Part shown: in pieces, positions 1-6,642 of the stretch
How positions within the stretch are numbered: position 1 is the first letter of the stretch
Layout of the letters: the number at the start of each line of letters is the position of its first letter
NCBI GenBank assembly: GCA_965222205.1
Contig: OZ244932.1
Location: forward strand, 868,001 to 932,000
Reading direction: 5' to 3'
Source: RHLJ01 sp965222205
GTDB lineage: Bacteria; Bacteroidota; Rhodothermia; Balneolales; Balneolaceae
Length of the DNA: 64,000 nt
The notes under the pieces: model-generated
Told to the model about the DNA's origin: nothing
Seen by the model: the letters and a program-made list of their open reading frames with translations, nothing else
The model's database searches: none
Translations under genes and position numbers: made by a program

Positions 1-555
1 TTTTCTATGTGGATTTATACGACCTCTGCAGTTACCTCTCATATTTACGGAACAACAGATACCACTTCTTTACTTTACAATCAGGGAGCTGATATGGTGG
101 GTAATTTATTCGGCGGCTATAATGGAATCGCAGCATTGGCAGCTATTATGTTACCATGGATAGCACGCAAAACCAGTCGCAAAGTAACGCACATGCTTGC
201 ATTGGTTATTGGAGGTATAGGCCTTATCTCAATCTACTTCATCAGTAACCCAAGTATGCTTTGGTTAAGTATGGTAGGTGTTGGGATTGCCTGGGCAAGT
301 ATTTTATCTATGCCTTATGCAATACTATCAGGTTCTATACCGGCCGAAAAGATGGGATACTATATGGGAGTTTTTAATTTCTTTATTGTAATTCCTCAAA
401 TTCTGGCAGCCTCCGTTTTAGGGTTTATCCTGACCTCACTTTTTGGAGGACAGACTATTCTGATTCTTGTTTTAGGAGGAGTTTCGATGATACTTTCCGG
501 AATTTTATGTTTGAGAGTAGACGATCAGGGACAATCCGAAGGAGTTAGAGGCTAG
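1..555 (+). CDS. MFS/SLC45-type sugar transporter, C-terminal part (5' end outside window)
   Basis: The frame is open from base 1, so this is the last ~184 residues of a longer gene. It is strongly hydrophobic, with about five membrane segments separated by short basic loops such as ARKTSRK near residue 57, which resembles the conserved charged loop of MFS carriers. The run of small residues and the PYAILSGSIPAEKMGYYMG stretch (about residues 110-128) resembles the glycoside/SLC45 (sucrose- or maltose-proton symporter) branch, where a similar 'PYA...P.. .G.YMG.FN' block follows TM10. Inner membrane sugar uptake is inferred; the substrate is unknown. A rho-independent terminator follows. No carbohydrate genes are visible downstream, so any such partners would lie upstream of the window. 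Confidence 0.75.
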   Translation, partial: FSMWIYTTSAVTSHIYGTTDTTSLLYNQGADMVGNLFGGYNGIAALAAIMLPWIARKTSRKVTHMLALVIGGIGLISIYFISNPSMLWLSMVGVGIAWASILSMPYAILSGSIPAEKMGYYMGVFNFFIVIPQILAASVLGFILTSLFGGQTILILVLGGVSMILSGILCLRVDDQGQSEGVRG

Positions 556-588
556 ATCTATTTTTATATATATGAGTATTGATTCTTT

Positions 589-619
589 AAAAACACCAAT
601 GAGAACATTGGTGTTTTTT
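589..619 (+). terminator. Rho-independent terminator after the MFS gene
   Basis: A perfect 11-bp stem (591-601 with 606-616), loop AGAA, is followed by a run of six T (614-619). It separates the transporter gene from the thioredoxin-like gene that starts at 659. Confidence 0.85.
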
Positions 620-658
620 CTATTTCTGACAAGATGATAAGTTTCTTAATTTAACCGC

Positions 659-1183
659 ATGAGACTCGATCAGAAATATTTTGTACCGTTTATCTTGGTA
701 TGCGCTGCTTTTACTTTGCTTTTTATTGTAATTTCTTCCTTTAACTTTACAGAGCGAAGGCAAGAACGATTTACAGAATACACAATGCAATACGATGCAT
801 TGCTAACCAAAACTCATCCCTATATTGATAAAAGTGATAGCTTGCGACTCGGAGATATAAAAGGAAAAGAAATTCTGGTTTTGTTCTGGGCTTCCTGGTC
901 AGAGAAGTCTGCTGAAATTATGAATGTATTAGATGTAGTAAAAGCCCAAAGAGATGATCTCACTATTGTTGCGGCTTTAGTAAAAGATGCAAAGGAAAGT
1001 ATTGAAGAAGGGACCTTGAATTTTGATTTTGAATACATTGACGGTACGATTCTTTTTAATGAACTAAGAGCACCGGGTATTCCGAGCTTCATCCTTCTGG
1101 ATGAAAACGGAGAGCTGAAGTTTACCCATGTCGGCTATAAAGAAGGCGAAGTAAGTGAGCTGCTAATGCCTTCATCAGAATGA
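659..1183 (+). CDS. Membrane-anchored thioredoxin-fold (TlpA-like) protein lacking the CXXC motif
   Basis: 174 residues. An N-terminal signal anchor (about residues 9-28) is followed by a periplasmic thioredoxin/AhpC-TSA-like domain. The fold is recognised by a LVLFWASWSEKSAEIM block, which occupies the place of the usual FWATWCxxC motif, and by a cis-proline region with PGIPSFILLDENGEL. Both redox cysteines are replaced by serine (SWSEKS), so it cannot act as a conventional thiol oxidoreductase; a binding, chaperone or structural role is inferred. The stop overlaps the pabC start by 4 bases (ATGA), so the two are translationally coupled and probably start an operon with folC. Whether it has any link to folate synthesis is unknown. 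Confidence 0.75.
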   Translation: MRLDQKYFVPFILVCAAFTLLFIVISSFNFTERRQERFTEYTMQYDALLTKTHPYIDKSDSLRLGDIKGKEILVLFWASWSEKSAEIMNVLDVVKAQRDDLTIVAALVKDAKESIEEGTLNFDFEYIDGTILFNELRAPGIPSFILLDENGELKFTHVGYKEGEVSELLMPSSE

Positions 1184-2028
1184 CCAATTTTATAGTCTAT
1201 AACGGACAACTTCTACCCGAAGAAGAGGTGCGGATTTCACCGGCGAACAGAGGAATTATGTATGGCGATGGTTGTTTTGATACCTTTCGATTTTATAAAG
1301 GAAAGTTTTTGAGACTTGAGGCACATTTCGAACGCACAAAAGCCACGGCAGAATATTTGGGGATTGATGTTATGTTTGATTTTGAAGGATTCAAGGCTAA
1401 AATTCTCGAACTGCTCGAAGCTAATGAGTTATTGAATGAGGATGCAATGGTTCGGGTTCAATGCTGGAGAGAAGGAAGTCGCGGGTATAGAACAGATTCA
1501 GTACAAGGAAACTGGTTAACAATCTGCACGCCTTATATGGCATCTAAAGAGCCAATAGATTTAGCTACCGTAAACACTCGCACAATTCCATCTGAAGCCT
1601 TAGACCGAAAATTTAAGCTCTCCAATGGCATCAATTATATTATTGCATCGAGGGAAGCTTCAAAAAAGGGAGCAGATGACGCTTTAATGCTTACCATCAA
1701 TGAGAAAGTAAGCGAGACCACTATTGCCAACGTCTTTTGGATAAAAGGAAATACCTGCTTTACCCCATCTTTAGAATGCGATTTATTTCCAGGAATCACG
1801 CGAAATACTCTGATCAGTTTACTCAGGAGAAACAATGACTTTAAAGTAATTGAAGGGGAATTCAGTGTTGATAAAATTAAAGCCGCAGATTCTGTTTTTA
1901 CAACAAATTCATTGAAAGAAGTAGTACCAGTGAAATCTATTGACGAAGTAAGATTTGATGTAAATCACAAGTCAATCAGTATTGCTGAAGAGATGTATGA
2001 ACTCTTCAAAAAGAAGAATCTTAAGTAG
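1180..2028 (+). CDS. pabC: Aminotransferase class IV, probable 4-amino-4-deoxychorismate lyase
   Basis: 282 residues, fold-type IV PLP enzyme. Recognisable blocks are NRGIMYGDGCFDTFRFYKG near residues 23-41, the lysine-bearing segment FKLSNGINYIIASREA (Lys146 is the likely Schiff-base lysine) and SETTIANVFWIKG near 178-190 with the conserved Glu179. The family also holds branched-chain and D-amino-acid aminotransferases, which motifs alone do not separate. The direct junction with folC (stop and next start abut) favours the folate role: release of pyruvate from aminodeoxychorismate to give p-aminobenzoate. It overlaps the upstream thioredoxin-like gene by 4 bases. Cytoplasmic; no signal peptide. 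Confidence 0.8.
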   Translation: MTNFIVYNGQLLPEEEVRISPANRGIMYGDGCFDTFRFYKGKFLRLEAHFERTKATAEYLGIDVMFDFEGFKAKILELLEANELLNEDAMVRVQCWREGSRGYRTDSVQGNWLTICTPYMASKEPIDLATVNTRTIPSEALDRKFKLSNGINYIIASREASKKGADDALMLTINEKVSETTIANVFWIKGNTCFTPSLECDLFPGITRNTLISLLRRNNDFKVIEGEFSVDKIKAADSVFTTNSLKEVVPVKSIDEVRFDVNHKSISIAEEMYELFKKKNLK

Positions 2029-3288
2029 ATGTGTGCATTTAAAACCATCGATGATGTTTGGGAGTATTTAGATTCTATTCCCATGTTTTCGAACATGGGA
2101 GATAAAGCCAGCAATTTTGAACTTAAAAACATCACTGATTTTTGTAAACTGATTGGCAATCCCCAAAATGCACTTAAAAGTATTCACGTAGCCGGAACAA
2201 ATGGGAAAGGAACAACCTGTTATCTGCTTGAAGCAGTGTACAAAGAAGCTGGTTTCAAAACAGGGATGTATACTTCTCCTCACTTATTGAAGTATAACGA
2301 GCGGTTTCGGATTTCCAGGCAGGAAATATCAGACGGTTTGATTCTGGAGTTCTTTCAGATGTCTTCGAAAGCTTTGGATAAAGTACCATTGACTTATTTC
2401 GAGATCAGTACGGCGTTGGCATTCTGGATATTTTCAAAAGAGAAAGTAGATATTGCAATCATAGAAACAGGCTTGGGCGGGCGGCTTGATGCGACTAATA
2501 TTATCGCATCTGAACTCTCAATAATTGCCAGTATCGGGATGGATCATGAAAAAATACTTGGCAATACCCTTAAAGCCATTGCAAAAGAAAAGGCCGGCAT
2601 TATTAAACCAGGGAAGCCCGTAGTGCTTGGAAACCTTGCGGAAGAAGCGGTACAGGTCATTCAGTCAGAAGCAGCATCCAAAAAAGCGAAAGTAAGCTAT
2701 ACTGTAGATTTGCTTCCTTCTTTTGATAATGGAATGATATGCTTCAAAGAGTCAGGTAAGGAGTTTATAACCCAATTCATTGAACCGGTTAATGCCTGGA
2801 ATGTTGCTATTTGTTATGCTGCCGTAGCCGAGTTGGCTGATGATTATGAAGTTACAGAAACACAGTTTAAAGAAGCAATAGCATTGTTTCCGGGAGTTCC
2901 TGCACGTTTTGAGAAGCTTCACCCCAAAAAAAACTGGTTTTTTTCTGGCTCCCATAACGAACAGGCCATTGATACTACCCTGGAAGCGGTTCAGGGAATG
3001 ATGGAATCCCAAAAAATCCTGATTCTTTCAATGATGAAGGACAAAGTTAAACCTGAGATTCTGAATAAATTCAAGTTCTTCAATGATATCTATTACTATG
3101 AGCAGAAAGGAGACCGGGCTGCGAAATTTAGTGAAATAGAACCCTTTCTGCCTATTAAAAGAATCAATGAAAACAACTATTCTGCAATTTTAAAGGAATT
3201 GAATACAGAGTTAGTAATTTGTGCAGGAAGTTTTTACTTTTACCCCACGATAAAGCGGTGGCTAAATAAACAGAGTACAAAATCTTAA
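2029..3288 (+). CDS. folC: Bifunctional dihydrofolate synthase / folylpolyglutamate synthase
   Basis: 419 residues, normal length for the Mur-ligase-like FolC family. The ATP-binding loop AGTNGKGTT lies at about 55-63, followed by TSPHLLKYNERFRI (the family's 'SPHL...ERI' block) and ETGLGGRLDATNI near 145-157. It adds glutamate to dihydropteroate and to folates, downstream of pabC in the pathway. The ATG immediately follows the pabC stop codon, so the genes are co-transcribed. The C-terminal domain starts near residue 290 and looks intact. Confidence 0.93.
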   Translation: MCAFKTIDDVWEYLDSIPMFSNMGDKASNFELKNITDFCKLIGNPQNALKSIHVAGTNGKGTTCYLLEAVYKEAGFKTGMYTSPHLLKYNERFRISRQEISDGLILEFFQMSSKALDKVPLTYFEISTALAFWIFSKEKVDIAIIETGLGGRLDATNIIASELSIIASIGMDHEKILGNTLKAIAKEKAGIIKPGKPVVLGNLAEEAVQVIQSEAASKKAKVSYTVDLLPSFDNGMICFKESGKEFITQFIEPVNAWNVAICYAAVAELADDYEVTETQFKEAIALFPGVPARFEKLHPKKNWFFSGSHNEQAIDTTLEAVQGMMESQKILILSMMKDKVKPEILNKFKFFNDIYYYEQKGDRAAKFSEIEPFLPIKRINENNYSAILKELNTELVICAGSFYFYPTIKRWLNKQSTKS

Positions 3289-3318
3289 CCACCAACTCTT
3301 TTTCATCCTTACCTGATT

Positions 3319-3362
3319 GAGTGCTTTAATACATTATCCTAAGGTTTGATAATACAGCACTC
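3319..3362 (+). other. Stem-loop in the rho leader / folC 3' region
   Basis: A two-part hairpin is visible: GAGTGCT (3319-3325) pairs with AGCACTC (3356-3362), and inside it ATTATC (3333-3338) pairs with GATAAT (3348-3353). No T-run follows, so it is not a classical terminator. It lies 46 bases before the rho start and could be part of a rho leader or a folC mRNA end. Confidence 0.4.
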
Positions 3363-3408
3363 ACCCCAAATTCAGTAAGTATAATTTTTGCAATAGCACA
3401 CATATTTT

Positions 3409-5061
3409 ATGTCAGATAATACGACAGGCAGGCTTTCAGCAGAAGAGCTGGAATCTCTATCATCAAAGAAATTACCCGAACTACAAGTAATTGCTAAATC
3501 GGTTGGCGTTAAGAGGGTTACCGGAGTTAAAAAAGGCGACCTGATTGAACGGATTAAAGAACAAACCGGAAACGGAAGTCTACCCGAAAACAGCGATGCT
3601 CCAAAGAGAAAACGAAAAAGAATCGCCAGAAAAGAACGTATAGAAGTTCCGGCTGAAGAGGAGCAAAGTCCAGAGACTGAAGAAAAACAGGAAGAGCCTG
3701 TAAGAACCAGCCAAAAAGAAGAAGAAATGACCACTTATGGTGGCTCATCTCATATTGTTTCTTACAAAAAGGAAAATAAGGAAGAGGAAGAGGAAAAAGA
3801 GAGAAAGAGGAGACATCAGCAAAGGCAAAGAGATCAAAACCGAAACAACAATCGGAACAATAACAGAAGACACGAACACGACCAGCTTCCTACTTCGGAT
3901 GCCCCCACACTTCAGGAACGGTTGGATGAAATTTCAGATCAACTTGGACCGTATCTGATTAATGAAGGTACTCTTGAAATTCTTCCAGATGGTTATGGCT
4001 TCCTTCGTTCTGTAAATTATAATTACAAAGCGAGTCCGGATGATATTTATGTTTCTCCTTCTCAGATTAAGAGATTCAGACTACGGCAGGGCGATTGTGT
4101 AATTGGAATTATCAGACCTCCTAAAGTCGGGGAACGATATTTTGCGCTACTCAGAGTGGAAGGAGTAAATGGCCGTATTCCAACCGACATGGATAATCGT
4201 GGAGTGTTTGATGATTTGCTCCCGATTCACCCGGACAAACGATTTAAGCTTGAGTATAGCCCAAGAGAGTACACAACCCGATTTATCGATATGTTTGCTC
4301 CGGTTGGAAAAGGTCAACGCCAGTTGATTGTTGCTCAACCAAAAACCGGTAAAACCACGATTCTGAGAAATATCGCGAATGCAGTATCTCACAATCACCC
4401 CGAAGCGAAAATTCTGATTTTACTGATTGACGAGCGCCCCGAAGAAGTAACAGAGATGGAACGAACGGTGGAAGGAGCTGAAGTAGTAGCATCTACTTTT
4501 GATGAAAAACCCGAAAACCATATTGGGCTTTCAGAAATCGTATTCGAAAAAGCAAAGCGATTGGTTGAAAGCGGTCATGATGTGTTATTATTGCTGGATT
4601 CTATTACCCGACTTGCCCGCGCATATAATGTTGGAGCGGGAAATAAAGGCCGTACCATGACTGGTGGTGTAGATTCAGAAGCACTTAAAGTACCTCGTCA
4701 GTTATTCAGTTCCGCACGAAATATAGAAGGTGGCGGGTCATTGACCATTATCGCTACTGCCTTAGTTGAAACCGGCTCACGAATGGACGATGTGATTTTT
4801 GAGGAGTTCAAAGGTACCGGAAACTCTGAGATTGTACTTGATCGTCGTATTTCGGATCGTCGAATCTATCCTGCCATTGATGTTTTCAGAAGTGGAACCC
4901 GTCGTGAAGAGCTTTTAGTAAGTGATGCAGAGAGAGAAAAAGTAGTGTTACTTCGTCGTTATATGACGAATATGAATTCCTTCGAAGCTGCAGAATTCCT
5001 TTTGGATAAGATTAAGGGCACCAAGAACAACGAGGAATTCCTCATTTCGATGAATAAGTAA
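3409..5061 (+). CDS. rho: Transcription termination factor Rho with charged N-terminal insert
   Basis: 550 residues, about 130 longer than E. coli Rho. Residues about 10-48 form the Rho N-terminal SAP-like helix-loop module (LSSKKLPELQVIAKSVG...). Residues about 55-160 are a low-complexity insert rich in Glu, Lys, Arg, Asn and Gln. The RNA-binding cold-shock-like domain follows (EGTLEILPDGYGFLRS), then the hexameric RecA-like ATPase with Walker A AQPKTGKTT, LILLIDERPEEV, LLLLDSITRLARAYN (Walker B) and the Q/R loops. The P-loop reads QPKTGKT where the classic form is PPKAGKT. It unwinds RNA and ends transcription. It is monocistronic or followed by a small exported protein. Confidence 0.96.
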   Translation: MSDNTTGRLSAEELESLSSKKLPELQVIAKSVGVKRVTGVKKGDLIERIKEQTGNGSLPENSDAPKRKRKRIARKERIEVPAEEEQSPETEEKQEEPVRTSQKEEEMTTYGGSSHIVSYKKENKEEEEEKERKRRHQQRQRDQNRNNNRNNNRRHEHDQLPTSDAPTLQERLDEISDQLGPYLINEGTLEILPDGYGFLRSVNYNYKASPDDIYVSPSQIKRFRLRQGDCVIGIIRPPKVGERYFALLRVEGVNGRIPTDMDNRGVFDDLLPIHPDKRFKLEYSPREYTTRFIDMFAPVGKGQRQLIVAQPKTGKTTILRNIANAVSHNHPEAKILILLIDERPEEVTEMERTVEGAEVVASTFDEKPENHIGLSEIVFEKAKRLVESGHDVLLLLDSITRLARAYNVGAGNKGRTMTGGVDSEALKVPRQLFSSARNIEGGGSLTIIATALVETGSRMDDVIFEEFKGTGNSEIVLDRRISDRRIYPAIDVFRSGTRREELLVSDAEREKVVLLRRYMTNMNSFEAAEFLLDKIKGTKNNEEFLISMNK

Positions 5062-5114
5062 AAAAAATTGATTTTCCGGGAACTCTCGGGATTTTCTTTG
5101 AGTTTTCGGAAGCG

Positions 5115-5423
5115 ATGAAACTCAAACCACATATTATATCTGCAATTTTACTGGGATTATGTTCATTTTTAGTAGTGGACATGGCAGCTCATGTTTTCAT
5201 GGGATTACAAGAGGAATTAACTCAACATTCCCATGTTATTCCAGGTGAAGATTCACCTGCGCCAGGTTTGGTTGAAGAAAATGTCGCACAGGAGTATATA
5301 ACTCCCGAAGATGTGTTTGAAGGACATAACCTACCCAACTATATCAAAACTTACCATTTTGGGCAGGAAAAAAGTGTATATGAACATAGTATAATTGTTC
5401 CCCCCCCGGATTATACCTCTTAA
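5115..5423 (+). CDS. Small exported or membrane-anchored protein of unknown function
   Basis: 102 residues. An N-terminal hydrophobic segment (about residues 7-30, HIISAILLGLCSFLVVDMAA) is either a signal peptide or a single anchor; the rest is acidic and hydrophilic. I do not recognise the family. The gene starts 54 bases after rho. A run of eight C (5400-5407) lies eight codons before the stop, encoding VPPPDYTS; slippage there would change only the last residues. Codon use looks like that of its neighbours. Confidence 0.6.
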   Translation: MKLKPHIISAILLGLCSFLVVDMAAHVFMGLQEELTQHSHVIPGEDSPAPGLVEENVAQEYITPEDVFEGHNLPNYIKTYHFGQEKSVYEHSIIVPPPDYTS

Positions 5424-5573
5424 ATACACTGGTAAAATCTAGAATAAGTTTTTAACACACTGGAGAAATATCTCTCCGGGTGAATGATAAAAGTCTGTTT
5501 TATCAGTACTGAATCTATTTCTAAATCAATTTTATAAATCAAATAACTCAACTAACAAAAAAACTATACTAAA

Positions 5574-6296
5574 ATGAAAAATAGTAGAATTAACACATTC
5601 GGTTTTCTATTTCTAACCGTTCTTTTAATAGGATGTACTCAAAAGGACGCAATATCTCAAGATGCTCCTATAAAAGAAGTACTTACAAAGGAAAAGCAGG
5701 ATGCTTTAACTCCTCAATCTGTATTGGATGGACTTAAGGCTGGTAACGAGCGTTTTGTTAACAATAATCTAACTCCACGCGACTGGCAAGCACAAGTAGC
5801 TGCAACAGCGGGCGGACAGTTTCCTGAAGCAGTAATAATTTCTTGCTTAGATAGCCGCGTACCTGTTGAGCAAGTATTTGACAAAGGTGTTGGGGATGTA
5901 TTTGTAGGCCGTATTGCTGGTAACAATGTAAATACAGATATGCTTGGAAGTATTGAATTTGGAACAGCAGTTGCTGGTTCAAAAGTAGTTATCATAATGG
6001 GGCACGAGTCTTGCGGAGCTGTTAAGTCTGCAATTGATGATGTTCAGGTTGGCAACATTACTGCGTTACTTTCAAACATCAAACCAGCTATCGAAATGTC
6101 TAACGACTTCAATGGTGACCAATCAAATGCAAATGGTGACTACGTAACTCATGTTGTTGAGAACAATGTTCGTCACACAATCGAAGAAATGAGAAAGAAC
6201 AGCCCAATGATTGCTGAACTGGAAAAGAATGGTGACATCCTGATTGCCGGTGCTTTCTATGACTTGGATACTGGAAAAGTTACTTTTCTTGATTAA
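5574..6296 (+). CDS. Beta-class carbonic anhydrase, predicted lipoprotein
   Basis: 240 residues. The N-terminus is a lipoprotein signal with lipobox LLIGC (Cys21), so the enzyme should sit in the periplasm or on the outer membrane rather than in the cytosol where most bacterial beta-carbonic anhydrases act. The zinc site is complete: CLDSR (Cys91, Asp93, Arg95), then MGHESCGAVKSA with His144 and Cys147. It interconverts CO2 and bicarbonate. A long AT-rich 5' region (5424-5573) holds two small inverted repeats (5462-5477 and 5486-5504). A strong terminator follows, so it is a single-gene unit. Confidence 0.93.
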   Translation: MKNSRINTFGFLFLTVLLIGCTQKDAISQDAPIKEVLTKEKQDALTPQSVLDGLKAGNERFVNNNLTPRDWQAQVAATAGGQFPEAVIISCLDSRVPVEQVFDKGVGDVFVGRIAGNNVNTDMLGSIEFGTAVAGSKVVIIMGHESCGAVKSAIDDVQVGNITALLSNIKPAIEMSNDFNGDQSNANGDYVTHVVENNVRHTIEEMRKNSPMIAELEKNGDILIAGAFYDLDTGKVTFLD

Positions 6297-6318
6297 TTAA
6301 TGTTGATCTATTAAGACC

Positions 6319-6352
6319 AAAGTCCTGCTGAGCAATCGGCAGGACTTTTTTT
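6319..6352 (+). terminator. Rho-independent terminator after carbonic anhydrase
   Basis: A 10-bp perfect stem (6319-6328 with 6339-6348) and a 10-base loop are followed by a T-run ending at 6352. Confidence 0.88.
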
Positions 6353-6533
6353 GGATGATGGAATGCATCAGGATAATTGTTAAAAATAAATCTAAAACTT
6401 AATCAACCCAGATCAATTCAGTCAACGTATTGGTACATAAAAAACTGGTTCAAGTAGCCGTTTCAACCTTTTTCTTACAGGAAATCAGTGCGACAGAAAT
6501 ACCGATTGAACAAAGAAGTCTTCTCGAAATCAA

Positions 6534-6612
6534 CTACCCGGCCTCCAGTAATGCATATCTTTTCTCTTCATCCTGTACTAATATTCTATTCTTTAGATGA
6601 ATAAAACTAACA
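6534..6612 (-). pseudogene. 3'-end remnant of an MBL-fold hydrolase gene
   Basis: On the minus strand this stretch encodes IHLKNRILVQDEEKRYALL followed by EAG and a stop (6534-6536). The intact hydrolase at 9675-10523 ends IHVKNGVLVQDEEKRYALL, then EVK: 17 of 22 residues match. By hand count 48 of 61 bases agree (6542-6602 against 9683-9743). No start codon or upstream MBL motif is present; an in-frame stop precedes it. It is therefore a decayed fragment of a homologous gene. The rest of the 346-base gap holds the carbonic anhydrase terminator (6319-6352); in 6353-6533 I see nothing recognisable. Confidence 0.72.
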
Positions 6613-6642
6613 AAGCTCTGAAATTCTAATCTGGTTCATTCG

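Noticed and set aside
5082..5110. Possible terminator after rho (CCGGGAACTCTCGGGATTTTC)
   Set aside because: The stem is only about three to four pairs and the T-run is poor.
6412..6590. A plus-strand open stretch that reads like protein (LVQVAVSTFFLQEISATE...)
   Set aside because: It has no ATG, GTG or TTG in a sensible place, no ribosome-binding site, and no family resemblance, and its right half overlaps the hydrolase remnant on the other strand.
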